Origin: Olivibacter sp036959255
GTDB taxonomy: Bacteria > Bacteroidota > Bacteroidia > Sphingobacteriales > Sphingobacteriaceae
Direction: 5' to 3'
Assembly: GCF_036959255.1 (NCBI RefSeq)
Contig: NZ_JAWMTI010000010.1
Location: forward strand, 1 to 64,000
DNA length: 64,000 nucleotides
Shown piece after piece: positions 8,935 through 17,439 of this stretch. A program made the position numbers and the translations under genes. The notes beneath the pieces are model-generated. The model did no database searches. It was not told the origin of the DNA and saw only the letters and a list, made by a program, of their open reading frames with translations. How positions within the stretch are numbered: position 1 is the stretch's first letter; every line of letters starts with the position of its first letter.

Positions 8935-8960
8935 GAAGTCTCAGTGGAAACTGAGACTTC
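8935..8960 (+). terminator. Hairpin after tRNA-Arg
   Basis: A perfect 11-bp stem (8935-8945 with 8950-8960) and a 4-nt loop start 9 nt after the tRNA. The following T content is weak, so it may stabilise or process the 3' end as much as terminate. Confidence 0.6.
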
Positions 8961-9047
8961 GTCGTTTATAGACTAATAGTATTTGAGAATAATTACCCTA
9001 CCAATTTGGATCTTTCAACTAGTGCCTTGAGGTTCAATCAAAACTGG

Positions 9048-9083
9048 TCTAATTTTATCGGTTATTTTACCGATAAAATTAGA
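9048..9083 (-). terminator. Inverted repeat at the end of the 9079 gene
   Basis: Perfect 14-bp arms 9048-9061 and 9070-9083 enclose an 8-nt loop. The right arm includes the stop codon and last bases of the minus-strand gene ending at 9079. Confidence 0.6.
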
Positions 9084-9294
9084 TATCGGCTTTTTGACCG
9101 ATCGATGAATTGTAGAATTCGAGTAAATGCCAATAGTCCGGGCAATTTTGATAATTACCTTTATACACACTGATCGCTGTATAACAAGCTTCCAGGAATC
9201 TTTTTGTATTAATGATCTTGGCCCATGGCATCCATTCTACTTCGAAAGGTGGTGGATTGTTGTCAAAATATTCTTTCAGTTCTTGCGGTGTCAT
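9079..9294 (-). CDS. Small hypothetical protein (DUF6965-like)
   Basis: A 71-aa protein from ATG 9294; a TTG at 9330 would add 12 residues that look non-conserved. It begins MTPQELKEYF, contains WMPWAKIINTKRFLEACYT and ends QKADI. This resembles a short Bacteroidetes family that I recall as DUF6965, but the match is from memory. It has no signal peptide, membrane segment or recognisable catalytic motif. It sits alone between tRNA-Arg and trpS, on the opposite strand. Confidence 0.6.
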   Translation of the reverse strand: MTPQELKEYFDNNPPPFEVEWMPWAKIINTKRFLEACYTAISVYKGNYQNCPDYWHLLEFYNSSIGQKADI

Positions 9295-9416
9295 GAGAAG
9301 TAATCTAAAATAGCGATCAAACTTAGGCAAATTGTGTTTTTTTTACAAGCGTTCATTTTGATGTTTGCATTTTTTATCCGAAAAATGTAGGAAGAATTCT
9401 TTATTTTCGCCCCTAT

Positions 9417-10412
9417 ATGGAAACAGTTGTCAGTGGAATCCGAAGTACCGGAAAACTACATTTAGGGAATTATTATGGCGCAATTAAGAATTTTATCAAA
9501 ATGCAAGAAGAATATAACTGCTTCTTCTTTATTGCTGATTTACATTCATTAACGACCCATCCTACCCCTGAAAATTTACATGGTAATGTAAAGCAAGTGA
9601 TCGTTGAATATCTGGCTGCGGGTATTGATCCTGAGAAGGCAACTATTTACGTGCAGTCGGATGTGCCGGAGGTTCTTGAACTATATCTTTACTTAAATAT
9701 GAACGCGTACCTGGGAGAACTGGAAAGGGCTACCTCCTTCAAAGATAAGGTACGCGCTAATCCGGATAATGTAAATGCGGGATTGCTTACCTACCCCGTT
9801 TTAATGGCTGCTGACATTCTCTTGCATAAGGCAACGAAGGTGCCGGTTGGAAAGGATCAGGAGCAGCACTTAGAGATGACGCGTACTTTTGGGAATCGCT
9901 TTAATAGAATGTATAAACACGATTATTTTCCGGAAGCTTATGCTTTTAGCTACAGCAACAATTTAGTAAAAATACCAGGTCTGGACGGAAAAGGAAAAAT
10001 GGGTAAATCGGAGGGCGATGCGAATTGCATTTACTTATCGGATAAACCGGAAGCGATTCGTAAGAAAGTGATGCGTGCTGTTACAGATGGTGGCCCGACG
10101 CAAGAAAATCAAGTTAAACCTGTAGAAATACAGAATTTATTTGACTTAATGAATGTAGTTTCGTCAGCTGATACACTTGCGCATTTTGACGACCTTTACA
10201 ATAAATGTCAAATTCGCTATGGTGATTTTAAAAAACAATTAGCGGAGGATATGGTGATAGCAACGGAGCCAATGCGCTCACGTATCGAGGAAATTGAAGC
10301 CGATGCCTCCTATATTCGGCGGGTCGTTGATATTGGGGCGGAAAAAGCTAGAGAAAGTGCCCGAAGAACCATCAGGGATGTTAGGGAAATCATTGGATTT
10401 AAAGCGTTTTAA
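9417..10412 (+). CDS. trpS: Tryptophan-tRNA ligase
   Basis: Class I aminoacyl-tRNA synthetase that charges tRNA-Trp. The 331-aa length is normal. The HIGH-type motif appears as HLGN near residues 15-18, after the signature SGIRSTGKLHLG, and the KMSKS loop as KMGKS near residue 195. The start is ATG. It is followed 72 nt later by a deoxynucleoside kinase and then kdsB, all on the plus strand with low-complexity gaps. Confidence 0.97.
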   Translation: METVVSGIRSTGKLHLGNYYGAIKNFIKMQEEYNCFFFIADLHSLTTHPTPENLHGNVKQVIVEYLAAGIDPEKATIYVQSDVPEVLELYLYLNMNAYLGELERATSFKDKVRANPDNVNAGLLTYPVLMAADILLHKATKVPVGKDQEQHLEMTRTFGNRFNRMYKHDYFPEAYAFSYSNNLVKIPGLDGKGKMGKSEGDANCIYLSDKPEAIRKKVMRAVTDGGPTQENQVKPVEIQNLFDLMNVVSSADTLAHFDDLYNKCQIRYGDFKKQLAEDMVIATEPMRSRIEEIEADASYIRRVVDIGAEKARESARRTIRDVREIIGFKAF

Positions 10413-10484
10413 AAGCACGGAATTAAAGGGCTGCTTAGCAGCGTCAAGCAACAATAACAAATAACCAGAAACGAATAACGAAAA

Positions 10485-11099
10485 ATGCATATAGCGATTG
10501 TAGGAAATATAGGCGCAGGTAAAACAACCTTGACGGGTTTATTGGCCAAACACCTAGGTTGGGAGCCACAATTTGAAGAAGTAGAAGATAACCCTTATCT
10601 AGAGGATTTTTATAGCGATATGAAGCGTTGGTCTTTTAATCTTCAAATATTTTTCCTTAATAGCCGCTTTCGCCATATCGTTGAATTGCAGAAAAGAAAT
10701 GCAAATATTATTCAGGATCGTACCATTTATGAAGATGCCTATATTTTTGCAGAGAATTTGCATGATATGGGACTAATGACTACACGCGACTTTCAGAACT
10801 ACAGTGATATATTCGAGAGTATTGTATCTTTTATTAAGGCACCGGATTTGTTGATTTATTTGAAAGCTTCTGTTCCTACTTTAGTTGACAATATACAACT
10901 TAGAGGACGCGACTACGAAGCTGGGATTCGCTTAGATTATCTTTCAAAACTGAACGACAAATACCAGAAATGGATTAGCAATTACCAGGAGGGTAAGCTT
11001 CTCATTCTAGATAAGGATAAATTGGATTTTGCTAATAATCCCGAAGATCTGGGATTTGTCATCCAGGAAATCGAAAAGAATTTAAATGGGTTGTTTTGA
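10485..11099 (+). CDS. Deoxynucleoside kinase
   Basis: A 204-aa nucleotide-salvage enzyme of the dCK/dGK family, which phosphorylates deoxynucleosides with ATP. The P-loop GNIGAGKTT is at residues 7-15 and the family DRTIYEDAYIFA motif near 79-90. The closing LID segment appears near RGRDYEAGIRLDYL. Substrate preference (deoxyadenosine or deoxyguanosine) cannot be read from the sequence. It is expressed with trpS or kdsB only if transcription crosses the short low-complexity gaps. Confidence 0.92.
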   Translation: MHIAIVGNIGAGKTTLTGLLAKHLGWEPQFEEVEDNPYLEDFYSDMKRWSFNLQIFFLNSRFRHIVELQKRNANIIQDRTIYEDAYIFAENLHDMGLMTTRDFQNYSDIFESIVSFIKAPDLLIYLKASVPTLVDNIQLRGRDYEAGIRLDYLSKLNDKYQKWISNYQEGKLLILDKDKLDFANNPEDLGFVIQEIEKNLNGLF

Positions 11100-11165
11100 A
11101 AGGGCTTTAGGGCGTCGCTAGTCTCGCGGCGTTCTGTCTGTGAATAATTAACGAATAGCAAGTAC

Positions 11166-11900
11166 ATGAATATTATAGGTATCATTCCCGCGCGTTATGC
11201 TTCAACACGTTTTCCCGGCAAACCGCTGATCGATATAAACGGAAAAAGTATGATCAGGAGAGTCTATGAACAGGCACTCAAAGCGTCCACTCTTAAGTAT
11301 GTTGTGGTTGCTACCGATGACGATCGGATTGCCGTTCATGTGCGCGACTTTGGTGGCAATGTGATTTTGACTGCCAATACACATCAAAGCGGCACTGATC
11401 GTTGCGCGGAGGTGATCTCAAAAGAAAGATCTTTCGATGTAGCGATTAATATACAGGGGGATGAACCTTATATTGACCCGAGCCAAATCGATTTATTGGC
11501 TGGTTGTTTCGAAGACAAGGATACACAAATTGCAACGCTTGTGAAGGAAATAAAAGACGATGAAGAGTTGTTCAATAATAATAGTCCAAAAGTATTGCTT
11601 AATACAGAACGAGAAGCCATCTATTTCAGTCGCGCTACTTTACCGTTTTTAAGAGGAATTCCGACAGAGAAATGGCTTGAACGTCATAAATTCTATAAAC
11701 ATATTGGTATTTATGGTTATCGTTGTGAAATATTGGAAGCGTTAACCGCACTTCCTATTTCAAGTTTGGAAAAAGCAGAATCCCTCGAGCAATTGCGCTG
11801 GATTGAAAATGGTTATCGTATTAAAACAGCAGAAACGTTGGTCGAAACCGTAGCCATAGATGAGCCAAGAGATTTAGGTAAAGTTAAACAATTAAAATAA
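11166..11900 (+). CDS. kdsB: 3-deoxy-manno-octulosonate cytidylyltransferase (CMP-KDO synthetase)
   Basis: Activates KDO with CTP for the lipopolysaccharide inner core. At 244 aa it matches the family. Landmarks are the nucleotide-binding IIPARYASTRFPGKPL at the N-terminus, HQSGTDRCAEV, NIQGDEP and the GIYGYR segment before the C-terminal helix. It confirms a KDO-containing outer membrane. The gene ends at a terminator shared with a convergent gene. Confidence 0.96.
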   Translation: MNIIGIIPARYASTRFPGKPLIDINGKSMIRRVYEQALKASTLKYVVVATDDDRIAVHVRDFGGNVILTANTHQSGTDRCAEVISKERSFDVAINIQGDEPYIDPSQIDLLAGCFEDKDTQIATLVKEIKDDEELFNNNSPKVLLNTEREAIYFSRATLPFLRGIPTEKWLERHKFYKHIGIYGYRCEILEALTALPISSLEKAESLEQLRWIENGYRIKTAETLVETVAIDEPRDLGKVKQLK

Positions 11901-11908
11901 GATAAGCA

Positions 11909-11949
11909 GGCCAACTGTAGGCGATGAATATCGTACATTGGCCCATTTT
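11909..11949. terminator. Bidirectional terminator between kdsB and the adenosyltransferase gene
   Basis: The arms 11909-11919 (GGCCAAcTGTA) and 11934-11943 (TACATTGGCC) pair with one bulge. They are followed by a T-rich stretch on the plus strand. Confidence 0.6.
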
Positions 11950-11956
11950 ATAATTG

Positions 11957-12502
11957 CTAACGAGGATTCCAGATAACCTCTTGTGTGTTGTTATCTTTGG
12001 CAATTTTTCTCGCCAGTACAAAAAGATAATCACTCAGGCGGTTAAGATAAATAATGATATTTCCCGATACTTCGGATGAAGCTGCTAAATGTACGACAAT
12101 ACGTTCCGCTCTTCGGCAAATACAACGCGCAATATGTACCTGCGAAACGATGGAACTTCCTCCCGGTAATATGAAATTTTTTAAGGGTTTAAGTTCATGG
12201 TCCATATGATCAATAGCTTTTTCCAAAAACTTAATATCGTCGTTCGCAATAGTGTACAGTTTCATCTTTGACTTTTCCGGATCAGCTGCAAGTAAAGCGC
12301 CAATAGCAAAAAGTAGGTATTGTATTTCCAACAACTCCTTTTTTAATTCACCACCTATTTCATAGCTTATAATTAGGCCGATGTGAGCGTTCAATTCATC
12401 GATTGTTCCATAACATTCTACTCTCAAATGATGTTTCGGTACTCTGGTACCTCCTATGAGGGAGGTTAATCCGGTATCCCCGGTTTTTGTATATATTTTC
12501 AC
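11957..12502 (-). CDS. PduO-type cob(I)yrinic acid a,c-diamide adenosyltransferase
   Basis: ATP:cob(I)alamin adenosyltransferase that makes coenzyme B12. The family start KIYTKTGDTGLTSL fits a GTG start at 12502 (181 aa). An upstream TTG at 12559 would add 19 poorly conserved residues and is the alternative. Other landmarks are ELNAHIG, the FILPGGS block and the HIARCICRRAER segment with its catalytic Arg. No cobalamin riboswitch is apparent in the short leader. Downstream it converges with kdsB; upstream it follows the LolD-type ATPase gene with a 104-nt gap. Confidence 0.92.
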   Translation of the reverse strand: MKIYTKTGDTGLTSLIGGTRVPKHHLRVECYGTIDELNAHIGLIISYEIGGELKKELLEIQYLLFAIGALLAADPEKSKMKLYTIANDDIKFLEKAIDHMDHELKPLKNFILPGGSSIVSQVHIARCICRRAERIVVHLAASSEVSGNIIIYLNRLSDYLFVLARKIAKDNNTQEVIWNPR

Positions 12503-12606
12503 CTTATGTTGGTTATTTAGTGTTTTCGATGGTCGTACATTCACGACTGGATATTCCAAGAAAATTTATCCGGAACTTTATTAGACTATACAACGCATGC
12601 AAGCTG

Positions 12607-13362
12607 TTAGATTCCTTCGAAATCAGTGCCTTTTTCTCTTAATGCTGCCAAGCGAGGAGAAACATTCTTAATTTCAGGATTTGGATAATCGTCTTCTATC
12701 AGACCATCCCTCATACGGACAATACGATGTGCATGTTGTGCGATATCTTCTTCGTGAGTTACCAAAACAATGGTATTACCTTTGGAATGAATTTCTTCCA
12801 GCAGTCCCATGATTTCAACCGAAGTCTTGGTGTCTAGGTTTCCCGTTGGTTCGTCAGCGAGAATAATAGAAGGGTCATTTATCAAAGCGCGGGCAATAGC
12901 AACACGCTGCCTCTGCCCCCCCGACAATTCATTTGGCTTATGATCGACACGGTTTCCAAGGTTTACACTTTCTAAAGCCTTCTGCGCTTTTTCAATTCTT
13001 TCAGTTTTATTCAGACCGGCATAGATCAAGGGAAGTGCAACGTTGTCTAATGAGGTGGAGCGAGGCAATAGGTTGAAGGTTTGAAAAACAAAGCCAATTT
13101 CTTTGTTACGAACTTCTGCCAATTCATCGTCTGTCATATCGCTTACTTTTATGCCATTTAAAACATACTCTCCTCGTGTTGGTGTATCTAAACAACCTAA
13201 GATATTCATTAAAGTAGACTTGCCCGAGCCGGAGGGCCCCATTAGCGCCACAAATTCGCCCTTGTTGATTTGCAAGGTTACCGATTTTAGCGCATGAATG
13301 GTTTCAGCTCCAATGACATATTTTCTTCCTATCTCTTTGATATCTATAAGCGGTGATGACAT
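12607..13362 (-). CDS. ABC transporter ATP-binding protein (LolD/MacB type)
   Basis: A 251-aa ATPase of the MacB/LolD family, which energises FtsX-like permeases. The Walker A GPSGSGKST, Q-loop FQTFNLLP, signature LSGGQRQR, Walker B IILADEPTGNLD and the switch His (VTHEE) are all present. The insertion after Walker A (LDTPTRGEY) fits the lipoprotein-export and efflux branch. No permease is adjacent. The LolC/E-type permease at 46657 is a possible partner, but that is inference only. Confidence 0.92.
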   Translation of the reverse strand: MSSPLIDIKEIGRKYVIGAETIHALKSVTLQINKGEFVALMGPSGSGKSTLMNILGCLDTPTRGEYVLNGIKVSDMTDDELAEVRNKEIGFVFQTFNLLPRSTSLDNVALPLIYAGLNKTERIEKAQKALESVNLGNRVDHKPNELSGGQRQRVAIARALINDPSIILADEPTGNLDTKTSVEIMGLLEEIHSKGNTIVLVTHEEDIAQHAHRIVRMRDGLIEDDYPNPEIKNVSPRLAALREKGTDFEGI

Positions 13363-13412
13363 AAATTGATAATGATATAACGATGAGACTTCAAAAGCAT
13401 TATTTTGTTACA

Positions 13413-14150
13413 CTAAAGATCGGAATTTAATTGCTTTTCAAATAGGGAGCGAACGTAATCTTTTAGATCATCGACATCATCAATTTTAAACTGTTGTGTT
13501 TCTATGGGGGATAGTCTTTCTATAAAAGAACACCCAGGTCGGCTTCCGCGCTTTCCTTCGTCCCATAATAATTTCCATAAATTGTGAATGACAATGGGAA
13601 GTATAGGGACCTGCTTTTCGATGGCTAATCTAAATGGTCCGTTTTTAAACGATTGTAAAACGGGCGGATAATTGTCATCAATTTTACCCTCCGGAAAGAT
13701 GACAATGCTCCTACCCTCGTCTAATTTTTGTTGCGCCATTTTAAAGGCTCTGTAAGAAGAAATTTTACTGTTTCGATCTATAGGAATGTCGATCGTTTTA
13801 AAGAACATACGTGTGATCGGATTGTTAAGAAGTTCTGCTTTACCCATAAAAATAATGTCCTGGTTGCAGTAAATAACTAAAGCCGAAATATCTAGAATGG
13901 ACGTGTGATTTGCGCAGATAATATAAGGGCGTTTCCAATTAATGTTTGCTGAAGCTTTAATCTTAAAAAAGAATCCGCTGCAAAAAGCACTTAGCTTCGC
14001 GATTTTTCTACGAACGCCTGCAATTAACGAGAAATGTTTCTGCGGGTTTTTTGCAGTTATCCATAGCATTGGATAAAATAATACAAAAAAAAAGACAACC
14101 CAGAAAATATAAATTCTTACGTGTATTTTTCTTAATAAATTCGTTACCAT
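13413..14150 (-). CDS. 1-acyl-sn-glycerol-3-phosphate acyltransferase (PlsC family)
   Basis: Inner-membrane acyltransferase that makes phosphatidic acid. At 245 aa it has an N-terminal hydrophobic segment (residues about 10-30) and the HX4D catalytic motif within CANHTSILD. The second conserved block is IVIFPEGKID, with the FPEG motif. Acyl donor and exact acceptor cannot be told from sequence. It lies 21 nt after the DEAD-box helicase gene on the same strand. Confidence 0.92.
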   Translation of the reverse strand: MVTNLLRKIHVRIYIFWVVFFFVLFYPMLWITAKNPQKHFSLIAGVRRKIAKLSAFCSGFFFKIKASANINWKRPYIICANHTSILDISALVIYCNQDIIFMGKAELLNNPITRMFFKTIDIPIDRNSKISSYRAFKMAQQKLDEGRSIVIFPEGKIDDNYPPVLQSFKNGPFRLAIEKQVPILPIVIHNLWKLLWDEGKRGSRPGCSFIERLSPIETQQFKIDDVDDLKDYVRSLFEKQLNSDL

Positions 14151-14171
14151 AAACCATGTAAAACAAAGGTT

Positions 14172-15434
14172 TTAAGATGCTTTGGAATCTTTATTGTCTC
14201 CGGAAGCTGCGGTACGTTTATTTCGGAATTTATCGTTTCTCTTTTTAAAACTTGATCGTTTCTTCTTTCTTTTTGTATCCTGAATAGGGATAATTTGAGG
14301 TCCTTCTCCAAGAAATTCAGGCAGTTGTACCTCTTCTATTTTTCTATCCATCATTTTTTCAATAGAAAGTAACTTTCTAAAGTCCCTGTTATTGACAAAA
14401 GTAATAGCTGTGCCTGTTCGTTCAGCACGGGCAGTTCTACCTATGCGATGAATATAATCTTCAGGATCACCCGGAACATCATAATTGACGACCAAGTCGA
14501 TTCCTTCTATATCAATTCCTCGTGAAAGCACATCCGTACCCACCAAAATATTTAATTTTCGATTCTTGAAATCAAGCAAAATCTGCTCTCGTTCGTCTTG
14601 TTGTAAGTCTGAATGAAAAGCTCTGACTTTCAGATTATTTTTGAATAATTCTTTTTCCAAAAGCTTAACATTTTCTTTGGTGCCACAGAAAATAATAATG
14701 CTATAAAAATTATCTGTCGATAAAATATGCTTTAATAGATTTACTTTCTGCTCATCGAACGTTCTGAAGTATTGCTGTTTTATTTTTTCAGCTGGTTGAG
14801 AAATCGCTATATTAACCTGTTGCGGATTTTGCAGTAAAGCCTTTGCAAATAAGCGTATTTTCTGAGGCATAGTTGCCGAAAACAATAAAGTTTGTCTTTG
14901 TTCAGGGAGCTGCCTAACAATGCGCATGATATCATCCTTAAAGCCCATGTCTAACATACGATCTGCTTCATCCAAGATTAAAAAATCGATCTTTTCCAGT
15001 CTAACCACACTCGATGACATATGCGCTATCAGCCGCCCGGGCGTGGCAATCACGATATCCACTCCTTCCTTTAAGGATCGGCGTTGTTGTTCATAGCCAA
15101 CTCCATCTCCCCCGCCATATACAGCAATCGAGGTGATCCCGGTAAAATAGGCTAAGCCTTGAATCTGCTGATCGATTTGCAGGGCGAGCTCGCGCGTAGG
15201 TGCTAAGATAAGCGCGCTTATTGATGGCCTATCCTCATTCTTGCAAATAGCATCCATTAAAGGTAATAAATAAGATGCCGTTTTTCCTGTGCCTGTTTGC
15301 GCACAAGCGATGAGATCGTGTTTCTCTGCGATGATAGGTATTGCCTGTTGTTGGATTGGGGTGGGTGTTTTGAAGCCCATACTCATGAGCCCTTCTAATA
15401 GCCTATCATCAAAATTAAATTCGCTAAAATCCAA
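14172..15434 (-). CDS. DEAD-box RNA helicase (RhlE-like)
   Basis: A 420-aa ATP-dependent RNA helicase for RNA remodelling or ribosome assembly. Motifs in order are the Q-motif (FKTPTPIQQQAIP), AQTGTGKT, PTRELA, DEAD (LILDEADRMLD), SAT, and HRIGRTAR in the second domain. A basic Lys/Arg-rich tail of about 40 residues follows. The only reasonable start is TTG at 15434: an in-frame TAA lies just upstream and the next ATG would cut into the Q-motif region. Confidence 0.95.
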   Translation of the reverse strand: MDFSEFNFDDRLLEGLMSMGFKTPTPIQQQAIPIIAEKHDLIACAQTGTGKTASYLLPLMDAICKNEDRPSISALILAPTRELALQIDQQIQGLAYFTGITSIAVYGGGDGVGYEQQRRSLKEGVDIVIATPGRLIAHMSSSVVRLEKIDFLILDEADRMLDMGFKDDIMRIVRQLPEQRQTLLFSATMPQKIRLFAKALLQNPQQVNIAISQPAEKIKQQYFRTFDEQKVNLLKHILSTDNFYSIIIFCGTKENVKLLEKELFKNNLKVRAFHSDLQQDEREQILLDFKNRKLNILVGTDVLSRGIDIEGIDLVVNYDVPGDPEDYIHRIGRTARAERTGTAITFVNNRDFRKLLSIEKMMDRKIEEVQLPEFLGEGPQIIPIQDTKRKKKRSSFKKRNDKFRNKRTAASGDNKDSKAS

Positions 15435-15763
15435 AATGTATCGTTTTGATTATGACGGTAAAAATAGTAAATTATTTTGATAAGCTATCGGCTTTCCGCT
15501 TTCAGTAACAAGTACATTAAGCTGTAGGCTATAAGTTTTATGTTCGTAAAAGCCCATTTTCACATTGGCTAATCATCACATTGGCTAATTAACGACTCCA
15601 CTACTCAACCATTCAACAACTCAACCACTTACCAATATTTGCTAAGATTTAATCAATATATGACAAAAAAGACCAAAAAAAATTCTACTTTTGTACCCCG
15701 TACAAGACAGGCTGTAATTAACTTTATTTTAATAAAACAGCACTAATTTTCCATTTTTATATC
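15435..15763. other. Divergent intergenic region between the helicase gene and pyrG
   Basis: A 329-nt gene-free gap. It contains a low-complexity tract of degenerate ACTCAAC units (about 15595-15640) and, for pyrG, the −7 element TACTTTTG at 15686-15693, which leaves a leader of about 70 nt. No structured RNA is evident. Confidence 0.6.
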
Positions 15764-17374
15764 ATGACCAAATACATCTTTGTTACGGGCGGTGTTACTT
15801 CATCTTTAGGTAAAGGTATTATTTCAGCTTCATTAGCCAAACTACTTCAGGCAAGAGGATACAGGGTTACTATCCAGAAATTTGATCCCTACATCAACAT
15901 CGATCCAGGTACTTTGAATCCTTATGAGCACGGTGAGTGTTATGTGACAGAAGACGGTGCCGAAACAGATCTTGATTTGGGTCATTATGAGCGTTTTTTG
16001 AATACATCGACATCACAGGCGAACAATGTGACGACCGGTCGTATTTACCAACATGTGATTGAACGTGAGCGTGCAGGGGATTATTTGGGAAAAACAGTTC
16101 AAGTAGTACCTCACATCACAGATGAAATCAAACGTCGGATGCGCTTATTGGGGGAGACAGGTGAATATGATATTGTCATCACCGAACTCGGGGGTACTGT
16201 AGGCGATATTGAGTCCTTACCTTTTATTGAGGCGGTAAGACAGCTGCGTTGGGAGCTCGGTAACAACGACTCATTGGTGATTCATTTAACACTTGTACCC
16301 TATCTTGCTGCTGCAGGTGAATTAAAAACAAAGCCGACGCAACACTCGGTTAAGATGTTATTGGAGTATGGCATCCAACCGGATATTTTAGTTTGCCGGA
16401 CAGAACACCGTATAGGGCATGATATTCGGAAAAAAATCGCATTATTCTGCAATGTAAATATAAACGCCGTTATTGAATCTGCCGATGCCTCGTCGATTTA
16501 TGATGTTCCTCTTTTAATGTTAAAAGAACAATTGGACAAAACAGTATTGGCGAAGTTGAAACTTTCCAACAAAAATGAACCGGATTTAGAAAACTGGAAA
16601 GCCTTTTTAGGAAGGGTGAAAAACCCGACAGCAGAGGTTAAGATAGGTTTGGTAGGTAAATATGTGGAGCTTCCCGATGCCTATAAATCAATCAACGAAT
16701 CCTTCATACACGCAGGTGCGCAAAATGAGTGTAAGGTAACCGTAAGAAGTATAGCTGCAGAGAGTGTTAATAACGACAATGTTGAAGAGAAATTAAAGGG
16801 CTTAGATGGCGTATTGGTGGCTCCCGGCTTTGGAGAGCGTGGCTTGGAAGGTAAAATTGCTGCTATCAAATATGTGCGGGAAAATAATATTCCGTTTTTT
16901 GGTATTTGCTTGGGCATGCAGGTAGCGGTGATCGAGTTTGCAAGAAATGTATTAGGATTGAAAGATGCCAATAGTTATGAGATGGATAAAAAAACCAAAC
17001 ATCCGGTTATTAACTTAATGGAAGATCAAAAAAATATAAAAAACATGGGAGGAACTATGCGTCTTGGGGCCTATCCCTGTGAGCTAAAAAAAGGTACCAA
17101 GGCATCTGCCATTTATGGGAAGCAGCGTATCAGTGAGCGACATAGACATCGTTATGAATTTAACAATGACTATCTAAAACAATATGAAAAAGCGGGCATG
17201 ATCGCCTCCGGTATCAATCCTGACAATAATTTAGTGGAGATTATCGAGCTGAAAGACCATCCCTTTTTTGTGGGGGGCCAATTTCATCCGGAATTAAAAT
17301 CAACAGTAGCAAATCCTCACCCACTTTTTGTTAACTTTGTGGCCGCTTCTTTAATAAAAGCGGGGAAACGGTAA
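15764..17374 (+). CDS. pyrG: CTP synthase
   Basis: Converts UTP, ATP and glutamine to CTP. At 536 aa it has the usual two-domain form. The synthetase domain begins TKYIFVTGGVTSSLGKG and has the LDLGHYERF and ITELGGTVGD blocks. The C-terminal class I glutamine amidotransferase domain has the Cys nucleophile in FFGICLGMQ and the His/Glu pair in GGQFHPELKS. yidC follows 65 nt downstream on the same strand. A Bacteroidetes −7 box lies about 70 nt upstream. Confidence 0.98.
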   Translation: MTKYIFVTGGVTSSLGKGIISASLAKLLQARGYRVTIQKFDPYINIDPGTLNPYEHGECYVTEDGAETDLDLGHYERFLNTSTSQANNVTTGRIYQHVIERERAGDYLGKTVQVVPHITDEIKRRMRLLGETGEYDIVITELGGTVGDIESLPFIEAVRQLRWELGNNDSLVIHLTLVPYLAAAGELKTKPTQHSVKMLLEYGIQPDILVCRTEHRIGHDIRKKIALFCNVNINAVIESADASSIYDVPLLMLKEQLDKTVLAKLKLSNKNEPDLENWKAFLGRVKNPTAEVKIGLVGKYVELPDAYKSINESFIHAGAQNECKVTVRSIAAESVNNDNVEEKLKGLDGVLVAPGFGERGLEGKIAAIKYVRENNIPFFGICLGMQVAVIEFARNVLGLKDANSYEMDKKTKHPVINLMEDQKNIKNMGGTMRLGAYPCELKKGTKASAIYGKQRISERHRHRYEFNNDYLKQYEKAGMIASGINPDNNLVEIIELKDHPFFVGGQFHPELKSTVANPHPLFVNFVAASLIKAGKR

Positions 17375-17439
17375 CAATTTGAAATAAATATAGTCAATTT
17401 CAATAAATATATTTTAGACTGATTCAGTAATATTAAAAG